The notes below the pieces were generated by a model. It saw only the letters and a list, made by a program, of their open reading frames with translations. It did not search any database and was not told where the DNA came from. DNA of 64,000 bases. It comes from Flammeovirgaceae bacterium UBA5585 (GTDB lineage Bacteria > Bacteroidota > Bacteroidia > Cytophagales > Cyclobacteriaceae). Positions within the stretch are counted from its first letter, which is position 1. Each line of letters begins with the position of its first letter. Shown here in pieces: positions 43,062 to 51,998 of this stretch. The position numbers and the translations under genes are program-made. The DNA lies in contig DILT01000009.1 in NCBI GenBank assembly GCA_002425185.1, forward strand, positions 39,114 to 103,113, in the 5' to 3' direction.

Positions 43062-44647
43062 TTCAGCAAAAAAACAGAGTTCATTTTTTACTTCTTGGCA
43101 TTTTGCTGGCGAGCCTGCAGGTGTTTGCGCAACTGCAACAACCGGCCCGTTTTGAAAAAGAACGTAAGTTTTCTGATGAGGACTTTACCATTATCTCATT
43201 AAAAGAAGACGGGCTTGCTTTGATTAGGGAAAAGAACAAGTATAAAAGCGGAAACAAAACATGGGAAGTCATTTTACTGGACACTGCACTGCAAGAAAAG
43301 CAAAATTTTGACCTGGAGATTGATCAGCGAAAAAACCTTATCGGGTATGAACAGGTGGCAGGATCACTATACCTGCTTTTTAAGGCAGGTGAAAATTTTA
43401 AGCTCGCATTAGACCTGATCGGTATTAATCTGAAAGATGCAGAAATCAGCCGGTATGAAATTAAAACAGAGCTAAATCTTCAACTCACCCATTTCATAAA
43501 AGTTGAATCCAATTTTGTACTGGGTGGATATGTTAATAGTGAACCCGCGGTTTTACTGTACAACACCTTAACCGATAATACAAAAGTGTTGCCGGGTTTT
43601 TTTCAAAAGCAAACTGAACTGGTTGATCTGCGACCCAATCAAAATCAAACTTTTAATACTATACTGGTTGACCGCAGTGATCGCGATCAACGAAAAATAG
43701 TTTTCAAAACGTTTGATGCAACAGGTATAGAACTGTTAGAAGATGCTGCACCCATTGAAGACCGCTATTCTTTACAAACCAGCATAAGCAGCACATTGAT
43801 TCAGGAAGACATGATGGTGTTGGGCACCTGGGGATCAAAAAATTCCAAACAATCCAATGGATTCTATGCACTGGTAATTGATCCCTTTACTGATCAACCG
43901 ATAAAATTTACTGCCTTTGGCGAGCTGTCAAGCTACCTGGATCAGCAATCACCAAAGCGTGCCAAAAAAATAAAGGAAAAAACAAAGGACGCAATTAACG
44001 AAAAGCGCATACCCGATTTTGTTAACTACGTAATGCCTTACCGTATAGAAGAGCGACCCGATGGCTTTATTCTGTTGGCTGAAACGTATATACCCTCTAC
44101 CAATGTAAACCGATACCCCAACAACTATCCATACGGCTATACACCCTATCCGTATTATTCACCCTTTTGGGGATATTACCCGGGCACATACAATCGTCTG
44201 TACAATCCCTACTATGGATATGGCCCCAATACAAGAAATACAGATGAAATCAAGGGGGTGCAGTCGGTATTAATTGCCTTCAATCCAAAAGGAGCGGTGC
44301 TCTGGGATTACAGCCTTAAACTTGACGACATCCGAATAAACTCACTCGAACAAATTACCGATTTCCATGTTGATGGCAACAGGGTAATCATTCTGTATAA
44401 GAAGGAATCTGAGCTAAAAGGAAAAATCATTACTTTAGGTGAGAACGAAATCAAAGAATTTGACGAAAAAATCAAACTCACTAATGATGCCGATGAAATC
44501 CGTTCAGAAAATAGAACGAACGGACTGGTAAGGCAATGGTATGGTAATAATTTCTATGTATGGGGGCAACAAACTTTACTCAATAAGGAAAGGCGTGGCG
44601 AAGGGAATCGACAGGTATTTTATATTAACAAGATTACATTTCGTTAA
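43058..44647 (+). CDS. Unknown exported protein, paralogue 1
   Basis: The 529-residue product has a signal peptide (about 1-25, ending QVFAQ) and no recognised domain. It is beta-rich and contains a basic segment SPKRAKKIKEKTKDAINEKR, then PYRIEERPDGFILLAETYIP, and a Tyr/Pro/Asn-rich loop (about 350-385, NNYPYGYTPYPYYSPFWGYY). The following gene encodes a protein with the same layout, so this is a tandem duplication. The pattern of short strands with DG/DGN turns suggests a beta-propeller, which is inference. It overlaps the EVE gene by 4 nt. Confidence 0.72.
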   Translation: MIQQKNRVHFLLLGILLASLQVFAQLQQPARFEKERKFSDEDFTIISLKEDGLALIREKNKYKSGNKTWEVILLDTALQEKQNFDLEIDQRKNLIGYEQVAGSLYLLFKAGENFKLALDLIGINLKDAEISRYEIKTELNLQLTHFIKVESNFVLGGYVNSEPAVLLYNTLTDNTKVLPGFFQKQTELVDLRPNQNQTFNTILVDRSDRDQRKIVFKTFDATGIELLEDAAPIEDRYSLQTSISSTLIQEDMMVLGTWGSKNSKQSNGFYALVIDPFTDQPIKFTAFGELSSYLDQQSPKRAKKIKEKTKDAINEKRIPDFVNYVMPYRIEERPDGFILLAETYIPSTNVNRYPNNYPYGYTPYPYYSPFWGYYPGTYNRLYNPYYGYGPNTRNTDEIKGVQSVLIAFNPKGAVLWDYSLKLDDIRINSLEQITDFHVDGNRVIILYKKESELKGKIITLGENEIKEFDEKIKLTNDADEIRSENRTNGLVRQWYGNNFYVWGQQTLLNKERRGEGNRQVFYINKITFR

Positions 44648-46097
44648 GTTTTGTTTGGTAGTATTTCTTTACCCTGCTCATGCACAGCTTCGGGTTCATA
44701 AGGCAATTGAGGTTCCCTTGCTTAGAAATGAATCTACTTTCAATATTGTATCAGTTAATTCAAATGGCCTGATTCTTTTTCGTCAACTGAATCAACCTGA
44801 ATCAACCATTCAATTTATTCATGTTGATACTGCATTTCAGCAACGATGGGCAGGCCTTCTGCCAATCGAAAAAAAATATACCTATTCAAACCACTATGTA
44901 AATAATAATTTCGCCTATTTTCTCTTCCATCATCGTGAGTTTGCCGATATCAGTTTCCTGGTTTATGAAATAGATCTGGCCACCGGTAATTTTAGCCGTT
45001 ACGTTGTCAATAATTACATCCCCTTTCTCCCAACTCATTTTAAAGCTACTGAGCGAGGGCTGCTTATAGGAGGTTACTTCATTGGGAAAATTCCGGTTGT
45101 TTTATTCTTTGATTTTATAATCGCCAAAAGTAAAGTATTGCCTGCCCTCTTTAATGAGCCTGGAGAATTGTTGCAAATCAATACTTCCGATGATGAGTCA
45201 TTCAGTATATTAATAAGTTCCAGAAACACCCAGCGACAAAAAACATTATGGATAAAAAACTATACCCCTTCAGGAGAACTTATTCAAAACAAAACATTAA
45301 ATCCAACAGAAAACCAGAGTTTGTTATTTGGCCAGATTACCTCCCTACCCGATGGCAGACAGTTTATTGCCGGCACTTATGGCAACAGAAACTCTGATTT
45401 TTCAAAGGGTATTTTTATTACCCGCCTGGAAAACGATTCAGAAGTAACGCGATACTATCCCTTTTCAGAACTGCAGAATTTTTTCTCCTACCTTAAGGCA
45501 CAACGGGCTACCCGTATTAAGGAACGCATTAACCGAAAAACAGTAAAGGGTAAAAAAATCCGGTTGCAATATCGCTTTTTAGTCAACGAATTTATTGTGC
45601 ACAAAAACGAATTTATACTTTTAGGTGAAGCGTTTTATCCCGTTTACAAATCAATGGATCGTGGTTATATGGGTGGAGGATTAGCACCAGGAGGGGTAGT
45701 GTTTGATGGCTATAAATACACCCACGCGGTAATTATTGGCTTTGATCAAAATGGGGAATTGCAGTGGGATAATAGCTTCGAAATAAATGATGTCAAATCT
45801 TTTACACTTGAACAATTTGTCAGGATTGACATTCAGCAAAACAAAATCGTTCTCTTTTATCTCTTTAATAACAAACTGCGGTACAAAGTCATTCAAAATA
45901 ACCAGTTATTAGAACAGGTTGAATACGATACCACAGGTCTGAGCAGCCAGTATTTTAACGATGAAGAAGGCCTTGCCTCCCTAGACTACTGGTATGACGG
46001 CCATTTTACTGCATCAGGCACAAAGCAAACTTCATATCGAAGATGGGGAAAGCAAAGCCGTAGAGTTTTCTTTGTTACCAAATTAAGCAATCGATAA
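44541..46097 (+). CDS. Unknown exported protein, paralogue 2
   Basis: The frame is open from 44541 and gives 518 residues, but the signal-like stretch (FVKFCLVVFLYPAHAQ) lies at about residues 34-49, over and just past the end of the upstream gene. The start is therefore uncertain: ATG at 44541 or 44556, or a later non-ATG codon. The body parallels paralogue 1, for example AQRATRIKERINRKTVKGKK then FIVHKNEFILLGEAFYP, against KRAKKIKEKTKDAINEKR and FILLAETYIP there. Function unknown. Confidence 0.68.
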   Translation: MVIISMYGGNKLYSIRKGVAKGIDRYFILTRLHFVKFCLVVFLYPAHAQLRVHKAIEVPLLRNESTFNIVSVNSNGLILFRQLNQPESTIQFIHVDTAFQQRWAGLLPIEKKYTYSNHYVNNNFAYFLFHHREFADISFLVYEIDLATGNFSRYVVNNYIPFLPTHFKATERGLLIGGYFIGKIPVVLFFDFIIAKSKVLPALFNEPGELLQINTSDDESFSILISSRNTQRQKTLWIKNYTPSGELIQNKTLNPTENQSLLFGQITSLPDGRQFIAGTYGNRNSDFSKGIFITRLENDSEVTRYYPFSELQNFFSYLKAQRATRIKERINRKTVKGKKIRLQYRFLVNEFIVHKNEFILLGEAFYPVYKSMDRGYMGGGLAPGGVVFDGYKYTHAVIIGFDQNGELQWDNSFEINDVKSFTLEQFVRIDIQQNKIVLFYLFNNKLRYKVIQNNQLLEQVEYDTTGLSSQYFNDEEGLASLDYWYDGHFTASGTKQTSYRRWGKQSRRVFFVTKLSNR

Positions 46098-46118
46098 GTT
46101 TGGTCGTGATAAATCTGC

Positions 46119-46126
46119 TATATTTG
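46119..46126 (+). promoter_or_regulatory. Minus 7 element TATATTTG for pyrR-pyrB
   Basis: TATATTTG lies 10 nt before the pyrR ATG; a TTTG at 46099-46102 is 16 nt upstream, shorter than the usual 19-21. There is no room for a PyrR-type attenuator between the preceding stop and pyrR. Confidence 0.45.
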
Positions 46127-46136
46127 CCATCGGCTT

Positions 46137-46682
46137 ATGCAGAAGAAACTCATCCTCGACTCCGACCTTCTTGACATTACCCTTAGCCGTCTTTGCCAGC
46201 AGCTTATTGAAAATCATCAGTCTTTTGAAGAAAGTGTAATTCTTGGCCTCCAGCCACGGGGTATATTTCTGGCCGAGATCATTCACAAAAAGCTGGAAAA
46301 ACTTATCCGAAAAGATATTCCGATGGGATACCTGGATGCCACCTTTCATCGGGATGACTTTCGCAGAAGAGAAATACCCGTAAAAGCAAGCGAAGTAAGA
46401 ATACCCTTTATCATAGAGGGAAAGAAAGTTATTTTGGTTGATGATGTGCTGTTTACCGGGCGAACCGTACGGGCTGCCCTGGATGCCATGATCGCCTTTG
46501 GCCGACCGGCAAAAGTTGAACTCCTCGTTCTTATTGACCGAAGGCATAACCGCGACCTGCCCATTGCCCCCGATTATGTAGGTCGGACAGTAAATACGCT
46601 TTCAACGCAAAAAGTATTAGTTGAATTAGAAGCCCAAGGGCATGAACAAAATAAAATCTGGTTGATAAATAATAAGGATTAG
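46137..46682 (+). CDS. pyrR: PyrR: pyrimidine regulator / uracil phosphoribosyltransferase
   Basis: The 181-residue PRTase-fold protein has the PRPP loop VILVDDVLFTGRTVRAALDAM (about 99-119) and the PyrR signature LDATFHRDDF with GLQPRGIFLA. In Firmicutes PyrR binds pyr mRNA; here no pyr attenuator is visible up- or downstream, so it may act mainly as a uracil phosphoribosyltransferase or in another manner. pyrB starts one base after its stop. Confidence 0.9.
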   Translation: MQKKLILDSDLLDITLSRLCQQLIENHQSFEESVILGLQPRGIFLAEIIHKKLEKLIRKDIPMGYLDATFHRDDFRRREIPVKASEVRIPFIIEGKKVILVDDVLFTGRTVRAALDAMIAFGRPAKVELLVLIDRRHNRDLPIAPDYVGRTVNTLSTQKVLVELEAQGHEQNKIWLINNKD

Positions 46683-46683
46683 C

Positions 46684-47610
46684 ATGTCTAAATTAAGTCA
46701 AAAGCATCTTCTGGGAATAAAAGATATAACACCTCAGGACATTCAATTGATTTTTGAAACAGCCGATACCTTTAAAGATGTTCTAAACCGACCCATTAAA
46801 AAAGTTCCTTCCCTGCGCGACATCACCATTGCCAATATCTTTTTTGAAAACTCTACCCGCACGCGGTTATCATTTGAACTCGCGGAAAAAAGACTGTCAG
46901 CCGACATTGTAAATTTTTCGGCCTCCACCAGTTCAGTAAAAAAGGGGGAGACCCTGCTGGACACAGTCAATAACATTCTGGCCATGAAAGTAGATATGGT
47001 GGTGATGCGCCATGCCAGTCCCGGTGCACCCCATTACCTGGCCCGACACATCAAAGCGAATATCGTTAATGCAGGTGATGGTACGCACGAGCACCCCACG
47101 CAAGCATTACTGGATGCCTATTCCATTCGCGAAAAACTGGGAGATGTTACAGGTAAAAAAGTTGCCATTATTGGTGATATTCTTCACTCGCGCGTAGCCC
47201 TCTCCAACATTTTTGCGCTCCAGAAGTTAGGCGCCAAAGTTATGGTATGTGGGCCGCCTACCCTGCTTCCAAAATTTATTGCTCAAACTGGTGTACAGGC
47301 TGAAACCGATGTGCGAAAAGCACTCGAATGGTGTGACGTAGCCAACGTATTGCGCATACAATTGGAGCGGCAGCAAATCAAATATTTTCCATCCCTGCGG
47401 GAATATGCCCTCTACTACGGTATTACTAAAAAAATGCTGGACGACTTGAAGAAACCAATTGTTTTGATGCACCCGGGGCCTATAAATCGCGGAGTTGAAC
47501 TCAGTAGCGATGCAGCCGACTCACAGCATGCCATAATCCTGGATCAGGTAGAAAATGGGGTTGCCATTCGAATGGCCGTACTTTATTTGCTGGCGGGCTC
47601 AGCCAACTAG
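46684..47610 (+). CDS. pyrB: Aspartate carbamoyltransferase, catalytic subunit
   Basis: The 308-residue enzyme joins carbamoyl phosphate and aspartate in the first committed pyrimidine step. Signatures: NIFFENSTRTRLSFELAEKR (carbamoyl phosphate loop), HEHPTQALLDAYSIRE, and VLMHPGPINRGVE. No pyrI regulatory subunit or pyrC follows in this window. The pair pyrR-pyrB is a common arrangement. Confidence 0.95.
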   Translation: MSKLSQKHLLGIKDITPQDIQLIFETADTFKDVLNRPIKKVPSLRDITIANIFFENSTRTRLSFELAEKRLSADIVNFSASTSSVKKGETLLDTVNNILAMKVDMVVMRHASPGAPHYLARHIKANIVNAGDGTHEHPTQALLDAYSIREKLGDVTGKKVAIIGDILHSRVALSNIFALQKLGAKVMVCGPPTLLPKFIAQTGVQAETDVRKALEWCDVANVLRIQLERQQIKYFPSLREYALYYGITKKMLDDLKKPIVLMHPGPINRGVELSSDAADSQHAIILDQVENGVAIRMAVLYLLAGSAN

Positions 47611-47650
47611 TTAATTCTTTTAACAATTCCTGTTTTTCATACATCGGCAA

Positions 47651-47678
47651 GCCCAACGGGCAGTTTTTCTTAACTTTG
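47651..47678 (+). promoter_or_regulatory. Weak terminator after pyrB and TAACTTTG element before the cystathionine beta-synthase gene
   Basis: GCCC-AAC-GGGC (47651-47661) followed by AGTTTTTCTT could be a weak terminator for pyrB. It runs directly into TAACTTTG (47671-47678), a consensus minus 7 element 22 nt before the next ATG. A minus 33 box is not evident. Confidence 0.4.
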
Positions 47679-47700
47679 CCCACTAGCTTAATGTACCTCC

Positions 47701-49080
47701 ATGCACTACTACAACTCTATTATTGAAACCATTGGAAATACTCCCCTGATTAAACTCAACAAAATTTTCAAAGGAGTACCCGGCACGTACCTGGCTAAAG
47801 TTGAATACTTCAATCCGGGAAATTCCATGAAAGACAGAATGGCCATAAAAATGGTAGAGGATGCAGAAGCGGCCGGCTTGCTTAAACCAGGCGGAACAAT
47901 TATTGAAGGTACTTCCGGAAATACCGGCATGGGGCTGGCGCTTGCCGCATGTGCCAAAGGTTATCGTTGCATCTTCACAATGGCTGATAAACAATCGCAG
48001 GAAAAAATAAATATTCTGAAAGCCGTAGGCGCAGAGGTTGTTGTTTGCCCCACAAATGTTGAGCCTGACGATCCGCGTTCATACTATTCTGTAGCACGAA
48101 AACTAAACAAGGAAATACCAAATTCCTTTTATCCAAATCAATACGATAACCCATCAAACACAAAAGCACATTACGAAACAACCGGACCTGAAATATGGAA
48201 GCAAACTGAAGGTAAGATTACCCATTACATTGCTACCGTAGGAACCGGTGGTTCCATGTGTGGTACTGCTAAATTCCTTAAAGAGCAAAACCCAGCCATA
48301 GTTTCTGTCGGTATTGATACCTACGGTTCTGTCTTTAAAAAGTACAAAGAGACCGGAATTTTTGATGAGAATGAAATTTACCCGTACCTGACAGAAGGGT
48401 TTGGAGAGGACATACTCCCGAAGAATGTAAACTTTGATGTGATCGACTTATTCATCAAAGTTACCGATAAGGATGGCGCGTTAATGACACGCAGACTGGC
48501 CCGTGAAGAAGGAATGTTTGTGGGTTGGTCATGCGGCTCAGCCGTACATGGCGCACTGGAATATGCACGGGAGAATATGAAGAAAGATGATGTAGCGGTT
48601 ATTCTGCTGCCAGATCATGGTACACGCTACCTGGCCAAAGTATATAACGATCAATGGATGAAAGACCACGGCTTTTTAGAAACCAAAACATTCAGTACAA
48701 AGGCCAGGGATATCATTAGTACGCGTAATGGAAAGGAAGCACTCGTTACCGTGCAACCTAAAGCAAAGATTAGTGAAGTTATCCTCATGATGAACCGTGA
48801 AGGCATTGATCAGATACCCGTTACTGAGAATGATCAATTTATTGGCAGTGTAAGCGCTTCCAGCCTGCTTGAAAAGATGATTGAAGATCCTCAGCTTCGT
48901 GAAAAAGTAGTGGGTGATGTAATGGACAAGCCTATGCTTTTTGTAGCACCTGATAGTACACTGGATGTACTGTCATCCCTGCTAAATAATAAAGAGAATA
49001 AAGCTGTGCTTATCAGGGATGAAGCACAACGTGTTCATATTATTACCCAACACGACCTGTTACGGGCAATGTCCAGCTAA
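47701..49080 (+). CDS. Cystathionine beta-synthase (PLP domain plus CBS pair)
   Basis: The 459-residue product condenses serine and homocysteine in transsulfuration, or acts as an O-acetylserine-type cysteine synthase. The PLP lysine is Lys44 in YFNPGNSMKDRMAIKM, the cofactor loops are EGTSGNTGMGLALA and ATVGTGGSMCG, and a Bateman module of two CBS motifs occupies about residues 335-459 (ISTRNGKEALVTVQPKAKISEV, DKPMLFVAPDSTLDVLSSLL). The CBS pair may bind an adenosyl ligand. No haem-binding N-terminal extension is present, unlike the human enzyme. Confidence 0.9.
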   Translation: MHYYNSIIETIGNTPLIKLNKIFKGVPGTYLAKVEYFNPGNSMKDRMAIKMVEDAEAAGLLKPGGTIIEGTSGNTGMGLALAACAKGYRCIFTMADKQSQEKINILKAVGAEVVVCPTNVEPDDPRSYYSVARKLNKEIPNSFYPNQYDNPSNTKAHYETTGPEIWKQTEGKITHYIATVGTGGSMCGTAKFLKEQNPAIVSVGIDTYGSVFKKYKETGIFDENEIYPYLTEGFGEDILPKNVNFDVIDLFIKVTDKDGALMTRRLAREEGMFVGWSCGSAVHGALEYARENMKKDDVAVILLPDHGTRYLAKVYNDQWMKDHGFLETKTFSTKARDIISTRNGKEALVTVQPKAKISEVILMMNREGIDQIPVTENDQFIGSVSASSLLEKMIEDPQLREKVVGDVMDKPMLFVAPDSTLDVLSSLLNNKENKAVLIRDEAQRVHIITQHDLLRAMSS

Positions 49081-49092
49081 CAGGCGAGTTAA

Positions 49093-50625
49093 ATGAATAT
49101 GGCGAGGGGCTGGATTACAATTGCGCTGATTTGCTGGGTTATTCTGCAGGTAACATATGCTCAAACACCTTTACCCGACAGTCTTTCACGGTTTTCGAAA
49201 ATTCCGCAAGACAGCAACTATGTAATTGCATTAAATAAACTTGCCACCGATGTGTTGCGTCATAATCCAATTGCTTCCAGAAGAATTGGGCAACATGTTT
49301 CTGAAATAGCACGTGCCATACAGTTTACAAAAGGATATGCCCGCGCGCTTACCGTAATCGGAAATTCGTATTGGTCGGAAGGCGTGTTTGAACTGGCTCA
49401 GGAATATTATTTTCTGGCTGCACGCGAATACCAGGTTGCTGGCGATTCCGTAGGTTGGGGGCAGACCTACAATAATATAGGTGAAGTTTATAAGCGCCTG
49501 GGGGAACCCCAAAAAGCCCTTGAGTTTTTGTTACATTCTATCGAGTTAAAAAAGAAAGACCTAACTACCCGGGCCATAACCTACTATAACATTGGTGAAC
49601 TTTACTACGGCATCGGTGATTTAAAAACGGCAGTAACATATTTTGAAAATTCGTTATCACAGGCTCTCCGCGATAATAACAAGCGGGTTATTGCTTACAA
49701 TTATATGGGTTTTGGATTGGTTAACCTGAAGCAGAAAAAGTACGAAAGCGCTTTGGATTATTTCGTTAGAGCTGAAAAAATCCTGAAGGAAATTGGTGAA
49801 ATACGAATGCTTATTTTGGTCTATCATCACCTCACCGATACCTACCGGAAACTCAAACTTTTTGAACGAGCCGAACGCTACCTGAACCTGGCTAATGAAA
49901 TGGCAGCCTTCATAAAAGCAACTGATCTTATGGTAGTGAATTACTCTAAGAAAGCCGAACTTGATTCCGCTCGCGGTGATTATGCCAAAGCATTACAAAA
50001 TCTGTACCGGTACAATACATTAAAAGACAGTGTGTACAACCTGAACAAAGCGGAACAAATTGCCCGCTTACAAATGGTTTATCAAACAGAGATGCAGGAA
50101 GCGGAAAACCGACAACTAAGATTTGAGAAAAATTTCAGGGAAGTCAGGCTGAGGCAACAACAACAGATTATCATTGCCATTACCATTGGTCTTCTGATAG
50201 CCGGGATTTTAGCCTGGGTACTACTGGTACAACGAAGAAGAATTTTAACCGTAAATGCCCTGCTCAAAAGTAAGAACGATGAAATTCAAAGTCAGAAAAT
50301 GGCTATTGAATTACAGGCTTCAACCCTGAAAAAACTCAATGAAGATCTTCAGGAACTGAACAAAAATCTTGAAACAAGAATTGATGAAAGAACCCGTCAA
50401 CTTACGCTTCAAAATCAGAAATTAACCGAGTATACGTTTGTAAATGCACACAAACTAAGAGCACCGGTGGCTAGTGTGCTGGGTTTGATAAGCCTTATGC
50501 ACCAAGCCGATGCAAACGAAAAGGAAATTATTTACCAACACCTTAAAACCTGTGCCGAACAGTTGGATACTATTACCCGGGAAATCAGCCGCACACTGGA
50601 AGCCGGCATAATAGAAAATGAATAA
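49093..50625 (+). CDS. TPR membrane protein with HisKA-like helix but no kinase ATPase domain
   Basis: The 510-residue product has a signal peptide (about 1-23), tetratricopeptide repeats (about 60-320), one membrane segment (about 356-374, IIIAITIGLLIAGILAWVLL), a long coiled coil rich in Leu/Lys/Glu (about 390-435), and a HisKA-like hairpin with His453 in TFVNAHKLRAPVASVLGLISL. It ends 57 residues later, with no N, G1 or G2 box. It might be phosphorylated by, or dimerise with, another kinase such as the similar TPR kinase at 38535. It is not a visible frameshift product: the gene ends in a terminator, and the downstream gene is convergent. Confidence 0.82.
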   Translation: MNMARGWITIALICWVILQVTYAQTPLPDSLSRFSKIPQDSNYVIALNKLATDVLRHNPIASRRIGQHVSEIARAIQFTKGYARALTVIGNSYWSEGVFELAQEYYFLAAREYQVAGDSVGWGQTYNNIGEVYKRLGEPQKALEFLLHSIELKKKDLTTRAITYYNIGELYYGIGDLKTAVTYFENSLSQALRDNNKRVIAYNYMGFGLVNLKQKKYESALDYFVRAEKILKEIGEIRMLILVYHHLTDTYRKLKLFERAERYLNLANEMAAFIKATDLMVVNYSKKAELDSARGDYAKALQNLYRYNTLKDSVYNLNKAEQIARLQMVYQTEMQEAENRQLRFEKNFREVRLRQQQQIIIAITIGLLIAGILAWVLLVQRRRILTVNALLKSKNDEIQSQKMAIELQASTLKKLNEDLQELNKNLETRIDERTRQLTLQNQKLTEYTFVNAHKLRAPVASVLGLISLMHQADANEKEIIYQHLKTCAEQLDTITREISRTLEAGIIENE

Positions 50626-50650
50626 GCCCTCTCGCAAGGGCTTTATTCTT
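50624..50650. terminator. Bidirectional intrinsic terminator between convergent genes
   Basis: AAGCCCT (50624-50630) pairs with AGGGCTT (50637-50643) around CTCGCA, followed by TATTCTTTT on the plus strand. The stop of the TPR gene lies in the 5' arm. On the minus strand the trailing TTATTC is T-rich, so it may serve both directions. Confidence 0.75.
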
Positions 50651-51907
50651 TTAGTTTTCAAGAATTTCAATCTCTACGCGCACATTATTTTGTGCCTGGG
50701 TGTGCAATTTATCAACAACAGGTTTTTTTCCGCCCCATGCCTTAACGTGCATACGTTTGGCTTCAATGCCATTGGCTAGCAAATAATCACGAATAACTTC
50801 TGCCCGTTCCTGCGATAATTTCTTGGCTGATCCAAACCCTTCTTTGGTATCGTTTAATGAAAAAAAGTTGTCTGATTTTTCACTCTTTGAAATAATCTTG
50901 CCTGCTGCATTGCCATTTGTATGGCCGTGTATCTTAATCTTATACTTAGGATTTTCATTGAGCATTTCCAAAAGGCTATTCACCTCCCAGCGTGATTCAG
51001 GACGCATAACGCCCGCATCTTTAAAGAAGTATACATTATACATAACCGCGATATCGCCCTTCTGTAACCTTACCAGATCAAATGGAACAACAATGGAATT
51101 GTTATCCATACTAACTCCCTCCCCTTCCGGATTATTAAAATTAATATCCTTTTGCGTTTTGCGATAGCCAAATACTTCACAGATAAGCGAAACATTGCCC
51201 GATGTGTTTCCTGGTGATACTACACGAACAGCTTTATTGCCTTCATAGGTTCCAAGCTTTTTGATGCGCTCCGCATCAATTACATCTACATCACCGGTAA
51301 TAGCTTCTTGGTTATCTGCGCGATACAATTTAAAGAAGAAACTTCTCGCCTTATCATCGATAACACCGGCCTGTTGATTTTGACTACTACTTAACTCCTG
51401 CGTAACTACAGCTTCTTTTTCATCTTCTAACACTGGAGTTAACTCAATTTCCTCTCCTGCCTCTGAACGTTTAGTAACAAGCGAAGCCAGAGACTGATTG
51501 GCCGGTGTATCCGCAACCGGAATAGTTTCAATATTTTTTCGGGTTACCGGATTGATATCTTTTCCTGAAGAAGTTGCTGTGGCATCTCCACCCAATGGGC
51601 CGCTGTATACCCAGGTATCATTATAAGGCGAGCTACCTTGCAATTTCAAGGCTTCTTCAATTGCTTGCCTTTTATCATTCGTCTTCAGAATGTAAACATA
51701 GTACAGGTTACGCGAGGGGTTAATCTCATACTTAACCGTGAACTCTTTTGATGCCTGATTGGAAAATTTTATGGCGTTCTTTTTAATCTCAAATGCGCCA
51801 ATTACCACATAATTAGGGTATTGCGGATCGGGCATCTGACCAGGGGCTTTAAATGCTGACTGAATAATCAGTAAACCTAGTAAGGCAAAAAAATAGCACT
51901 TCTTCAT
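50651..51907 (-). CDS. OmpA family outer membrane protein
   Basis: The 418-residue product (ATG at 51907) has a signal peptide (MKKCYFFALLGLLIIQSAF), an N-terminal domain resembling a SPOR-like or repeat unit (VIGAFEIKKNAIKFSNQAS), a linker with acidic and Thr/Ser stretches, and a C-terminal OmpA domain (about 300-418) with the peptidoglycan-binding text YKIKIHGHTNGNAAG and LSQERAEVIRDYLLANGIEAKRMHVKAWGG. It probably tethers the outer membrane to peptidoglycan. A nine-residue longer start is open but places residues before a clean signal peptide. Confidence 0.87.
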   Translation of the reverse strand: MKKCYFFALLGLLIIQSAFKAPGQMPDPQYPNYVVIGAFEIKKNAIKFSNQASKEFTVKYEINPSRNLYYVYILKTNDKRQAIEEALKLQGSSPYNDTWVYSGPLGGDATATSSGKDINPVTRKNIETIPVADTPANQSLASLVTKRSEAGEEIELTPVLEDEKEAVVTQELSSSQNQQAGVIDDKARSFFFKLYRADNQEAITGDVDVIDAERIKKLGTYEGNKAVRVVSPGNTSGNVSLICEVFGYRKTQKDINFNNPEGEGVSMDNNSIVVPFDLVRLQKGDIAVMYNVYFFKDAGVMRPESRWEVNSLLEMLNENPKYKIKIHGHTNGNAAGKIISKSEKSDNFFSLNDTKEGFGSAKKLSQERAEVIRDYLLANGIEAKRMHVKAWGGKKPVVDKLHTQAQNNVRVEIEILEN

Positions 51908-51998
51908 ATTGACAGGGTTTATTAACAGGTACAAAGGTATACCATGTTAAATTTATAATTAATTAAATCAATTTAAAACCTTACATATCAGATATTTA

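Noticed and set aside
46098..46136. PyrR-binding attenuator before pyrR
   Set aside because: Only 39 nt are available and no terminator or PyrR-type anti-antiterminator hairpin fits.
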